From Streptomyces sp. TP-A0356 (GTDB lineage: Bacteria; Actinomycetota; Actinomycetes; Streptomycetales; Streptomycetaceae): a DNA stretch of 64,000 nucleotides. The stretch is from the NCBI RefSeq assembly GCF_001417775.1, contig NZ_BBZJ01000020.1:1-64000 (forward strand), given 5' to 3'. Position 1 is the first letter of the stretch; each line of letters opens with the position of its first letter. This document shows positions 44,552 through 52,449 of the stretch, one piece after another. The notes below the pieces were generated by a model that saw only the letters and a program-made list of their open reading frames with translations, had not been told where the DNA came from and ran no database searches. The position numbers and the translations under genes are program-made.

Positions 44552-44585
44552 GAAGGCCCCGGCTCGCATCCGAGCCGGGGCCTTC
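44552..44585. terminator. Terminator between convergent genes
   Basis: A perfect 15-bp stem (44552-44566 with 44571-44585) with loop catc lies between the I78 gene and the convergent PAP2 gene. Confidence 0.88.
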
Positions 44586-44630
44586 GCCACGCGGGGACAT
44601 TGTGTGTACCGCTCCCCGTGACTCCGCTGG

Positions 44631-45653
44631 TCAGCCGCCCGCCAGGGGACGGGCCGAGGGGGTGCCGCGCGACACCCGGTCCGAGTGCGGCGGGCGGCGG
44701 CTGCCCGCCGGAGTGACCGGGGTGCGCTCCGCACGCGCCGTGTGCGGGCCGGGGGCCAGGTAGGCCGGCGGACGGGAGGTCCGGCCGACGGCCACCGGCT
44801 CCCGCACCGGCGCCTCCTCGCCCACGGCGGGGCGCGGCGGGGTGAGGACCGGAGTGGGCGAGGCGACCGGGGCCGGAGCGGGCGCCGGGACGGCATGGCG
44901 GCCGCGCCGGCGGTCCCGCAGCGCGAGGATGCCCGTCTCGGCGCGGGCGATCAGCGGTTCGCACCAGGGCAGCGCCAGCAGGATCAGCAGACCCGCGGCC
45001 CAGCCGAGGAGCACATCGCTCAGCCAGTGCGTACCGAGGTAGACCGTGGTCAGACCGACGCCGAGGGAGGTCACCGCGGAGAGCGCGGACAGCCAGCGCC
45101 GGGCCCGCGGCGTGGAGGCCAGATAGGCCAGAATCCCCCAGGTCACCACGGCGTTCGCGGTATGACCGGAGGGAAATATATCGCCGCCGCGCCACATCTC
45201 GTTCGACCCGATGACGGTCGCGTAGTGCGGTCCGAGACGGCCCATGCCGTACTTGGCCGCGCCGACCGTGACGTTGAGCAGGAGCAGTGCCGCGCCCAGG
45301 GAGAGCAGCGGCCGCAGGGTGTGCTGCCGCCAGGAGCGCCAGCCCAGCCAGGCCGCGACCATCACCGCGGTGGGGCCGCGCTGGCCCAGCACCACGTAGT
45401 AGTCGAGGAACGCGTGGATCTGCGGCCACTGTTGGTACGGCCGGAAGAACATGACCTGCCAGTCGAGCCGGACCAGCCAGGAGGAGACCACGACGGCCCA
45501 CACGATCGCCGTGTAGAAGGCCAGAGTTGCCGAGAAGAGAACCACTCGGTGCCGGCTCATCCTGGGCACATCAATGTGGGCCGGTCGCCCCGGCTCACGG
45601 TCCAACCGGGCGAAGGCCCGGTCCAGACGGCTCAGCTTTGGTTCGGTACGCAC
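44631..45653 (-). CDS. PAP2 superfamily membrane phosphatase
   Basis: A 340-aa integral membrane protein with about six hydrophobic segments and a Pro-rich C-terminal tail of about 100 residues. The phosphatase motifs are PSGHTAN (motif II) and YLGTHWLSDVLLGW (motif III); motif I is KYGMGRLGP, where the usual second Arg is Gly. It likely dephosphorylates a lipid phosphate or diphosphate at the outer face. The GTG at 45653 has no clear Shine-Dalgarno; an ATG 31 codons downstream is possible. An AT-rich gap lies upstream. Confidence 0.88.
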   Translation of the reverse strand: MRTEPKLSRLDRAFARLDREPGRPAHIDVPRMSRHRVVLFSATLAFYTAIVWAVVVSSWLVRLDWQVMFFRPYQQWPQIHAFLDYYVVLGQRGPTAVMVAAWLGWRSWRQHTLRPLLSLGAALLLLNVTVGAAKYGMGRLGPHYATVIGSNEMWRGGDIFPSGHTANAVVTWGILAYLASTPRARRWLSALSAVTSLGVGLTTVYLGTHWLSDVLLGWAAGLLILLALPWCEPLIARAETGILALRDRRRGRHAVPAPAPAPVASPTPVLTPPRPAVGEEAPVREPVAVGRTSRPPAYLAPGPHTARAERTPVTPAGSRRPPHSDRVSRGTPSARPLAGG

Positions 45654-45891
45654 TCAATCGACGTTACAGCGAGTGAGCTGTGGACCCGCCCGAATCACTG
45701 GGTTTGTGATGACGATGTGATGTGGGATTCCTCTCAACGGGCGGTTTATTTCCACGGATTCCGCAATCGGAGTGGCACCCGGCCGTCAATTCCATTGATC
45801 ATCACACGCCCGCGTTTTATGGCGCTTATCTATTCGTTCACCGAATGCTGGGACGCAATTCCCCGGTCGCTCACCGTTGGTCACGAGTGGA
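45654..45891. other. AT-rich intergenic gap
   Basis: 238 bp with markedly lower GC than the neighbours, including ggtttatttccacgg and attccattgatcatcacacg (around 45765-45808) and cgttttatggcgcttatct (45813 onward). It carries the promoter of the PAP2 gene and no recognisable gene. The composition may reflect a regulatory region or a scar of transferred DNA. Confidence 0.45.
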
Positions 45892-47058
45892 TCATGGTGG
45901 ACCGGAGCCGTTCAGCCAGAACGCCCCGTAGACGGCCGATACCGCCGCCAGAGAGCCGAGGACCGCCGCCGACCTCGGTGGACGCCCTTGCGCGAGGGCC
46001 CGGGCCAGGGGCAGCAGCAGGGGGAAGGCGGGCAGCAGGAGGCGCGGTTTCGAGCCGAAGTAGCTCGACGCGCACAGGGCGAGCGCGATGACGACGCCCG
46101 CGTACACGAGCAACGGCAGCGGCTGGCGCTGTCGTACGCACACCACGTACAGCCAGACGATCAGCGTGACCCCGAGGATCAGTCCGGCGCCGGCCACCGC
46201 CGAGGGGAGGGAGGTGAATTTGGCCGCGATGAAGCGGGCGAAGGCGTAGCCGCCGTCGAAGCCGTTGCGCCAGCCCGCCTGCACGTCCAGGTAGCCGAGG
46301 GGGCCCTCGCCGGTGCGATGGCCGACCCACAGGACATAGCCGGCGGCACCGAGCGGGGCCAGCAGCATGCCGATCGCCCGGCCGGCGACATGCCCTCCGT
46401 CGCCCGAGGCGTGCCGGCTCCGTCGGTGGGAGGCGATCGCCGCCACCCACACGGCGGCGACGACGGCCGCTCCCACCGGCCGGGTCAGGCCCGCCAGCGC
46501 GGCGAGCACGCCCGCCGTCACCCAACGGCCCGTCAGTACCGCGTACAGCGACCAGGCGGCCAGCGCCGTGAACAGGGACTCGCTGTACGCCATCGACTGC
46601 ACGATCCCGACCGGCAGCGCCGCCCACAGCAGCGCCGCGCACACTCCCGCCCGGCGGCCGTACACATGGTCCGCGACGGCGAAGATCCCCCAGGCCGCGG
46701 CGAGCGAGGCGAGCGTGGCGACGACGAGCCCCGCGTCGGCGTACGACAGCGGGGTCAGCGCCGCTCCGAGCCGCTCCAACCAGGGCAGCAGCGGGAAGAA
46801 CGCGAGGTTCGAGTGCACGTCGCCGTTCGGCAGCCGCACCTCGTATCCGTAGCCGAGGGCGGCGACCCGGGTGTACCAGAGCGCGTCCCAGCGGGCGGCC
46901 AGCAGGGTGTGCGGGCTCGTGCCCCGGGCCGCGCTCCACAGCGCGAGCACGACGAGGCCCAGGGCACGGACGGCCGCATAGCCCACCAGGCCGGGGGCGG
47001 CCCGGCGCACGGCACCGCCGCTGCGGAGCGGCCCCGTGCGCGTTGCAAGATCGGTCAC
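45892..47058 (-). CDS. Integral membrane mannosyltransferase-like protein (PIG-V type)
   Basis: A 388-aa polytopic membrane protein. It shows features of GT-C glycosyltransferases of the PIG-V/Mannosyl_trans2 group: the first-loop acid in ARWDALWYTRVAALGYG, the SNLAFFPLLPW motif, and AYSESLFTALAAWSLY. Such enzymes use polyprenyl-phosphate mannose to glycosylate lipids or proteins. The GTG at 47058 is the best start; the open frame extends further upstream without coding character. The promoter must lie in the divergent 259-bp gap toward the MFS gene. Confidence 0.85.
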   Translation of the reverse strand: MTDLATRTGPLRSGGAVRRAAPGLVGYAAVRALGLVVLALWSAARGTSPHTLLAARWDALWYTRVAALGYGYEVRLPNGDVHSNLAFFPLLPWLERLGAALTPLSYADAGLVVATLASLAAAWGIFAVADHVYGRRAGVCAALLWAALPVGIVQSMAYSESLFTALAAWSLYAVLTGRWVTAGVLAALAGLTRPVGAAVVAAVWVAAIASHRRSRHASGDGGHVAGRAIGMLLAPLGAAGYVLWVGHRTGEGPLGYLDVQAGWRNGFDGGYAFARFIAAKFTSLPSAVAGAGLILGVTLIVWLYVVCVRQRQPLPLLVYAGVVIALALCASSYFGSKPRLLLPAFPLLLPLARALAQGRPPRSAAVLGSLAAVSAVYGAFWLNGSGPP

Positions 47059-47317
47059 GCGCTCGATTATCGACGCAGTACAGAACCGGAAGCCCGCCTC
47101 CGGCGTGGTGGACCGTGGCATGGGTGGCGTACGCCACACCCTCTCGCGGGCAAACGTGAGAGGTCCGCCACGCGACCGTGCCGGGGACTCGCGTACGCTG
47201 GCGCCTTGCTCGCTTCGTTGCGTGGGCCCCGGGAGTACCGCTCCTCCCGGCCTGGCCGCGGGACCGTCCCCACCCCCGTGATCCGCCGAAGCGAGGGAGC
47301 ATCTGGGAGGTACGTAC

Positions 47318-48931
47318 ATGTCCGGGACGACCACGGCCGCCGCTGGGCTGCGCCGTCGGGCGGCCGGGGCCGGTGCCAACCGCTGGGTCGTCCTCGTCGT
47401 CCTCTGCGTGAGCCTGCTCCTCGTCGCCCTCGACGCCACCGTGCTGCACGTCGCGGTGCCCGCCGTCACCGAGGACCTCAAGCCCGGCGGCATAGAACTG
47501 CTCTGGATCGTCGACACCTATCCGCTCGTCTGTGCCTCGCTGCTGATCCTCTTCGGCACGCTGGGCGACCGGATCGGCCGCAGACGCGTTCTGCTGCTCG
47601 GCTACTGCATCTTCGGCGTCGCCTCCGGTGTCGCTTCCCTGGCTCAGGACGCGCAGGTGCTGATAGTGGCGCGGGCCCTGCTCGGCGTGGGCGGTGCGAT
47701 GATCATGCCCGCGACGCTGTCGATCCTGCGCCAGGTCTTCCCCGACCGGCGGGAGCGGGCGCTGGCGATCGGCATCTGGAGCGCGGTGGCCGCGGTGGGC
47801 GCGGCGGTCGGGCCGCTGCTGGGCGGCTTCCTGCTGGAGCACTTCTGGTGGGGCTCGGTCTTCCTGATCAACATCCCGCTGATGCTGGTCAGCCTGCCGG
47901 TCGGACGGCTGCTGCTGCCGGAGTCCAAGGGCGACCGCGACGGTCCCTGGGACGTGGTCGGCGCGCTCATGGCGGCGTTCGGCCTCTTCGGACTGGTCCT
48001 GGGCGTCAAGCGGCTCGGCGCCGGGGAGCCGCCGCTCGGCCCGTTCACGGTGCTGTCGCTGCTGGTGGGGGCGGGTCTGCTGGTCGCCTTCGTCCGGCGT
48101 CAGCGGCGTCGCGCGCATCCGCTGGTGGATCTGCGGATGTTCGCCCGCCCCGCCTTCAGTACGTCGGTCGGGTGCATCGTGCTGGCGATGCTCGCGCTGG
48201 TCGGGCTGGAGCTGATCGCGGCGCAGTATCTGCAGCTGGTGCTGCACCTCTCCCCGCTCGGGACGGGACTGCGGCTGCTGCCGCTGACGTTCGCGGCCAT
48301 GGCGGCGGGCCTGGTCGGCTCGAACCTGCTGCATCGCTTCGGCCCGCGGCGCATGGTCGTCTTCGGCTTCTGCCTCACGGCCGCGGCGGTGGTGACGCTG
48401 ACGGCGATGGGCGGGCACGACAACCCGGCGCTGCTGCTGTCCGGCTTCGTGTTGCTGGGCTTCGGCCTGGAGACGACTCTCTTCGGGGCGTACGAGTCGA
48501 TGCTGAGCGAGGCGCCGCAGGCGCAGGCAGGCGGGGCGGCGGCGATCGGTGAGACGTCGTACCAGCTGGGTGCGGGCATCGGGATCGCGCTGCTGGGCAG
48601 CGTGATGAACGCGGCGTACGCGCCGGCCCTGTCGTCGGTGCCGGGCGTTCCGGAACGGGAGTCCAGGGCCGCCGGCCACTCGCTGGGGGAGGCGTACGAG
48701 GTGGCCGGCCGCCTGGGCGGCGCGCGGGGCGAGGCCCTGCGCCACGCGGCGCAGGGCGCCTTCGTCCACGGGCTGCACATGACGCTCGTGGTCAGTGCGG
48801 TGCTGTTGCTGCTGGGCGCGGTGATGGCGCTGAGGCTGCCGCGGACCATGCACTGCGAGCCGGCCGCGGCGAGCCCGACCGCGGCGCTCCCGGCACCCCG
48901 CGAGGAGACGCACTCCCGCGTATCGGTGTGA
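47318..48931 (+). CDS. MFS drug-exporter-like transporter, DHA2 family (14 TM)
   Basis: A 537-aa MFS protein with about 14 transmembrane segments. Motif A is GTLGDRIGRRRVLLLG and motif C is GAAVGPLLGGF; an acidic residue in TM1 (VALDATVLHVAVPAV) fits QacA/LfrA-type exporters of cationic compounds. The ATG at 47318 has gggagg 7 bases upstream. It stands alone, with no adjacent TetR-type regulator. Its substrate is unknown. Confidence 0.92.
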   Translation: MSGTTTAAAGLRRRAAGAGANRWVVLVVLCVSLLLVALDATVLHVAVPAVTEDLKPGGIELLWIVDTYPLVCASLLILFGTLGDRIGRRRVLLLGYCIFGVASGVASLAQDAQVLIVARALLGVGGAMIMPATLSILRQVFPDRRERALAIGIWSAVAAVGAAVGPLLGGFLLEHFWWGSVFLINIPLMLVSLPVGRLLLPESKGDRDGPWDVVGALMAAFGLFGLVLGVKRLGAGEPPLGPFTVLSLLVGAGLLVAFVRRQRRRAHPLVDLRMFARPAFSTSVGCIVLAMLALVGLELIAAQYLQLVLHLSPLGTGLRLLPLTFAAMAAGLVGSNLLHRFGPRRMVVFGFCLTAAAVVTLTAMGGHDNPALLLSGFVLLGFGLETTLFGAYESMLSEAPQAQAGGAAAIGETSYQLGAGIGIALLGSVMNAAYAPALSSVPGVPERESRAAGHSLGEAYEVAGRLGGARGEALRHAAQGAFVHGLHMTLVVSAVLLLLGAVMALRLPRTMHCEPAAASPTAALPAPREETHSRVSV

Positions 48932-49049
48932 CAGTAGGGGACCGTCCGCGCGGGCGCGCCCGGTACTGGACGCGCGGCGCGGCGCGTCGTACCGTCGGCC
49001 CGTCCAGTAGCGGCTAGCGCTGCTAGTTTTAGGTTCACGGAGGCTGCCC
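48932..49049 (+). promoter_or_regulatory. Control region of the acyl-CoA dehydrogenase gene
   Basis: Two inverted repeats stand out in 118 bp. A 9-bp pair, tactggacg (48964-48972) and cgtccagta (49001-49009), encloses a GC-rich 28-bp stretch. Closer to the gene, ctagc (49014-49018) and gctag (49022-49026) flank three bases. ggagg at about 49039 is the ribosome-binding site. The first could serve as a terminator or operator; the binding factor is unknown. Confidence 0.5.
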
Positions 49050-50240
49050 ATGTCCGCGTCCCCGACGTCGCCGCCCTTCGACCCCGCCGACCCGCTCGGG
49101 ATCGACGACCTGCTGGACGCCGACGATTTCGCCATCCGCGACACCGTGCGCAGATGGGCGGCGGAGCGCGTGCTGCCGTACGTGGCCGACTGGTACGAGA
49201 AGGGAGAGCTGCCGGGCATCCGGGAGCTCGCCCGGGAGCTGGGCTCCCTCGGTGCCCTCGGCATGTCGCTCAGCGGCTACGGCTGCGCCGGCGCCAGTGC
49301 CATGCAGTACGGCCTGGCCTGCCTGGAGCTGGAAGCCGCCGACTCGGGGATCCGGTCCCTCGTCTCCGTGCAGGGTTCCCTCGCCATGTACGCCATCCAC
49401 CGGTACGGCAGCGAGGAGCAGAAGCAGCAGTGGCTGCCGCGCATGGCCGCCGGTGAGGTCATCGGCTGCTTCGGTCTCACCGAGCCCGACCATGGTTCCG
49501 ACCCCGCATCCCTGCGCACCCACGCCAAACGCGACGGCGCGGACTGGGTGCTCGACGGCCGCAAGATGTGGATCACCAACGGTTCCGTCGCCGGCGTCGC
49601 CGTCGTCTGGGCGCGGACCGACGAGGGCATCCGCGGGTTCGTCGTCCCCACCGACACACCCGGCTTCTCCGCCCCCGAGATCAAGCACAAGTGGTCCCTG
49701 CGGGCCTCCGTGACCAGCGAACTGGTCCTCGATGACGTGCGATTGCCCTCCGACGCGGTACTTCCCGGTGTCGTCGGGCTCAAGGGACCGCTCAGCTGTC
49801 TCTCCCACGCCCGGTACGGAATCGTCTGGGGGGCCATGGGCGCGGCCCGGTCGTGTTTCGAGACCGCCGTCGAGTACGCGAGGACCAGGGAACAGTTCGG
49901 CAGGCCCATCGGCGGCTTCCAGCTCACCCAGGCCAAGCTCGCCGACATGGCGGTCGAACTGCACAAGGGGATGCTGCTCGCCCACCACCTGGGGCGACGC
50001 ATGGACGCGGGGCGCCTGCGCCCCGAACAGGTCAGCTTCGGCAAGCTCAACAACGTACGCGAGGCCATCGAGATCTGCCGCACCGCACGCACGATCCTCG
50101 GCGCCAACGGGATCTCCCTGGAGTACCCCGTGATGCGGCACGCCACCAACCTGGAGTCGGTGCTCACCTACGAGGGCACCGTCGAGATGCACCAGCTCGT
50201 GCTGGGCAAGGCGCTCACCGGACTCGACGCCTTCCGGTGA
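49050..50240 (+). CDS. Acyl-CoA dehydrogenase, glutaryl-CoA dehydrogenase-like
   Basis: A 396-aa acyl-CoA dehydrogenase. FAD-binding landmarks are CFGLTEPDHGSDPASL and KMWITNG, and the catalytic Glu sits in TYEGTVEMHQLVLGKALTG, the arrangement typical of glutaryl-CoA dehydrogenases. YARTREQFGRPIGGFQLTQ is also characteristic. It would oxidise and decarboxylate glutaryl-CoA in lysine or tryptophan breakdown. No electron-transfer flavoprotein gene is adjacent. Confidence 0.92.
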   Translation: MSASPTSPPFDPADPLGIDDLLDADDFAIRDTVRRWAAERVLPYVADWYEKGELPGIRELARELGSLGALGMSLSGYGCAGASAMQYGLACLELEAADSGIRSLVSVQGSLAMYAIHRYGSEEQKQQWLPRMAAGEVIGCFGLTEPDHGSDPASLRTHAKRDGADWVLDGRKMWITNGSVAGVAVVWARTDEGIRGFVVPTDTPGFSAPEIKHKWSLRASVTSELVLDDVRLPSDAVLPGVVGLKGPLSCLSHARYGIVWGAMGAARSCFETAVEYARTREQFGRPIGGFQLTQAKLADMAVELHKGMLLAHHLGRRMDAGRLRPEQVSFGKLNNVREAIEICRTARTILGANGISLEYPVMRHATNLESVLTYEGTVEMHQLVLGKALTGLDAFR

Positions 50241-50279
50241 CCGGACCCCAAGCGGGCAGGGCCGGTGAGCGGCCCTGCC

Positions 50280-50717
50280 TCAGCTCTGGTTGAAGAATCC
50301 GTCGTGGTGCCGGCTCGCGGCGTCGCCGCTGACGATCTCCGTGTTCGCGGGCGTCAGCAGGAAGACGCGGCTGGAGACCCGGTCGATCGAGCCGCGCAGG
50401 CCGAAGATCAGGCCGGCCGCGAAGTCGACCACGCGCTTGGCGTCGGAGGACTCCATGTTGGTGAGGTTCATGATGACCGGGACCCCGTCCCGGAACAGCT
50501 CGCCGATGACTCGCGCGTCCCGGAAGCTGTCCGGGGCGACCGTGCCGATCCGGCGGCCCCTCTCCTCGGCCGTGTCGGACGCGACCTTCACCCGCGGGTC
50601 GGTCACCCAGGCTTCGCCCTGCTCCTGGCCCTCGACGTACTCGTCGTCGTAGTAACGCTCGTCATCGTTGTCGTCGACGAGGCCGAGCCAGGCACTCGCC
50701 TTGCGCACCGATCCCAT
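50280..50717 (-). CDS. SepF-like cell-division protein
   Basis: A 145-aa SepF paralogue. A short N-terminal amphipathic segment (GSVRKASAWLGLVDD) is followed by an acidic linker (about residues 18-35) and the SepF fold: RIGTVAPDSFRDARVIGELF, VPVIMNLTNMESSDAKRVVDF and AAGLIFGLRGSIDRV. The main SepF of Streptomyces is encoded in the division cluster next to ftsZ; this locus matches one of the stand-alone copies (the Sfl proteins that restrain Z-ring formation in S. coelicolor). The assignment to SflA rests on position and is tentative. Confidence 0.85.
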   Translation of the reverse strand: MGSVRKASAWLGLVDDNDDERYYDDEYVEGQEQGEAWVTDPRVKVASDTAEERGRRIGTVAPDSFRDARVIGELFRDGVPVIMNLTNMESSDAKRVVDFAAGLIFGLRGSIDRVSSRVFLLTPANTEIVSGDAASRHHDGFFNQS

Positions 50718-51040
50718 GGACGCCTCCTCTCACAGCGGTCTTTCATGCCTTCCGCAACCCCATGGTCGTCCATGATGCGGATGTGGCGCCAAGTGGATAG
50801 ACGCCGCGCGGGGGTTTCGTGACGGTACTGGTGCACAGCAAATCCGTCGAGAGCCCGCGTGTCCCAAGGGTCCTGCCGTAAACCACTGCTGACTGTGAGT
50901 GAAATACGATTTCTCGCGGCGTACGGGTGACGGGCGGTGCGTACGGGTGAACGAGGTGGCAGATACCGTGTCGCCCGATGCCTCCGGATCGCCTCAGCCG
51001 GTGTGGCAGTTCAATGTCGTACGAGGCACGGGGGAGTGTC
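50718..51040. other. Divergent intergenic region with direct repeats
   Basis: A 323-bp gap between the SepF-like gene and the Cys-rich protein gene. Two copies of gcgtacgggtga (50919-50930 and 50939-50950) lie 20 bp apart, two helical turns, on the side of the plus-strand gene. No further gene is seen. Confidence 0.55.
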
Positions 51041-52297
51041 GTGTTCGGAATGGTCCGGCCCTGCCGTCACGGGCTGAGTGAGGGCTTGAGGACTCAGTGG
51101 ATGGCGCACCTGTGCGGGCTGTGCCTCGCGCTGCGCGGGGACCATGGGCAGTTCGCCCGGGTGGTCACCAACTACGACGGGCTGCTCATCTCGGTTCTGA
51201 CGGAGGCTCAGGCCGAGCGGACCACCGGCTGGCGCCGCACCGCGGGACCCTGTCCCCTGCGCGGCATGCGCACCGCGTCCGTCGCGCAGGGGGAGGGAGC
51301 GCGGCTCGCGGCCGCGGTCTCGCTGGTGCTGGCCTCGGCCAAGGTGCGTGACCACATGGCCGACGGGGACGGGCTGTTGGCGCGCCGGCCGGTGGCGCTC
51401 GCCGCGCGCCGGGTCGCCGCGAGCTGGGGCCGGGCCGGTGCCCGTACCGGCACGGAGGTCGGGTTCGACACCGCCGTGCTGGTGGACGCCGTGGACCGGC
51501 AGGTCGGCATCGAGGCGCTCGCCGGGCCGGGCACCCCGATCCTGTCCGTCACCGAGCCGACCGAGACCGCCACCGCCGCCGCCTTCGCGCACACGGCCCT
51601 GCTGGCCGGACGCCCGGGCAACGCCGAGCCGCTCGCCGAGGCCGGCCGGCTCTTCGGGCGCCTCGCGCATCTGCTGGACGCCGTGGAGGACAGGGAGTCC
51701 GACGCCGCGTCGGGTGCCTGGAACCCGCTGACGGCCACCGGGACCTCCCTGGCGGAGGCCCGCCGCTTCGCCGACGACGCACTGCACGGGATACGGCTCG
51801 CGCTGCGCGAGGTGGAGTTCACGGACGGCCGGCTCGCGCATGTGCTGCTCGCGCACGAGCTGCGCAACTCCGTCGACCGTGCCTTCGGCACGACCTCCTG
51901 CTCGCACACGCCCGAACTGTACGGCCCGCCGCCCTCCGGGCCGTACCCGCCGAGCGGACCTCCTGGCCCGTACACGCCGAGCGGACCTCCTGGCCCGTAC
52001 ACGCCCGGTGTGCCGGGGGGTCCGCCGTCGCCCCCGGAACCGCCCCGTCGCAACCGGCGCGGGCCGATCGCGGGTTGCGCCGTGTGGCTGGGGCTCGCCT
52101 GCACCTGTCAGATGTGCTGCGGCACCTACGAGGATCCGTGGACGGGGGAGCGCAAGGAGGCGTCCTTCTGCGAGGACTGCGGGGACTGCTGCGACTGGTG
52201 TCAGTGCTGTGGCAACTCCTGTGGCGATTGCGACGGATGCGATTGCTGCGACGGATGTGACTGCTGCGACGGATGCGACTGCGGCTGCGACTGCTGA
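51041..52297 (+). CDS. DUF5685-like protein with extremely Cys-rich tail
   Basis: A 418-aa protein of unknown function. The conserved part starts FGMVRPCRHGLSEGLRTQWM and AHLCGLCLALRGDHGQFARV, with three conserved Cys and a helical body to about residue 290, matching the family called DUF5685. A Pro/Gly/Tyr repeat linker follows (PPGPYTPSG). The last 43 residues contain 19 Cys, mainly in DGCDCC units. No signal peptide; the hydrophobic stretch before the tail (IAGCAVWLGLACTCQMC) might associate with membrane. Metal binding is plausible but unproven. The GTG at 51041 has gggggag upstream. Confidence 0.82.
   Translation: MFGMVRPCRHGLSEGLRTQWMAHLCGLCLALRGDHGQFARVVTNYDGLLISVLTEAQAERTTGWRRTAGPCPLRGMRTASVAQGEGARLAAAVSLVLASAKVRDHMADGDGLLARRPVALAARRVAASWGRAGARTGTEVGFDTAVLVDAVDRQVGIEALAGPGTPILSVTEPTETATAAAFAHTALLAGRPGNAEPLAEAGRLFGRLAHLLDAVEDRESDAASGAWNPLTATGTSLAEARRFADDALHGIRLALREVEFTDGRLAHVLLAHELRNSVDRAFGTTSCSHTPELYGPPPSGPYPPSGPPGPYTPSGPPGPYTPGVPGGPPSPPEPPRRNRRGPIAGCAVWLGLACTCQMCCGTYEDPWTGERKEASFCEDCGDCCDWCQCCGNSCGDCDGCDCCDGCDCCDGCDCGCDC
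51949..52008 (+). repeat. 27-bp repeat in the Pro/Gly linker
   Basis: Two full copies and a partial copy of a 27-bp unit (starting ccgagcggacctcctggcc) are found in the linker of the Cys-rich protein and encode PSGPPGPYT. Confidence 0.75.
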
Positions 52298-52449
52298 CCC
52301 CGGCTGATAGGACGCCTGGGGTGGAAATCGCGTTTCCACTCCGTAAAACAAGAACATCATCTGGTGACCGGTGTGCCGTGGGGTCGTTGGCCGGGGCGGA
52401 ACCCTTTCCGCCCTGCTCCCACGACTCGTCCTCCCCATAAGGCCCTTCA

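Noticed and set aside
44685..46091. Long plus-strand frame opposite PAP2 and the mannosyltransferase
   Set aside because: Antisense shadow of two genes with clear family motifs; it also crosses the AT-rich intergenic gap.
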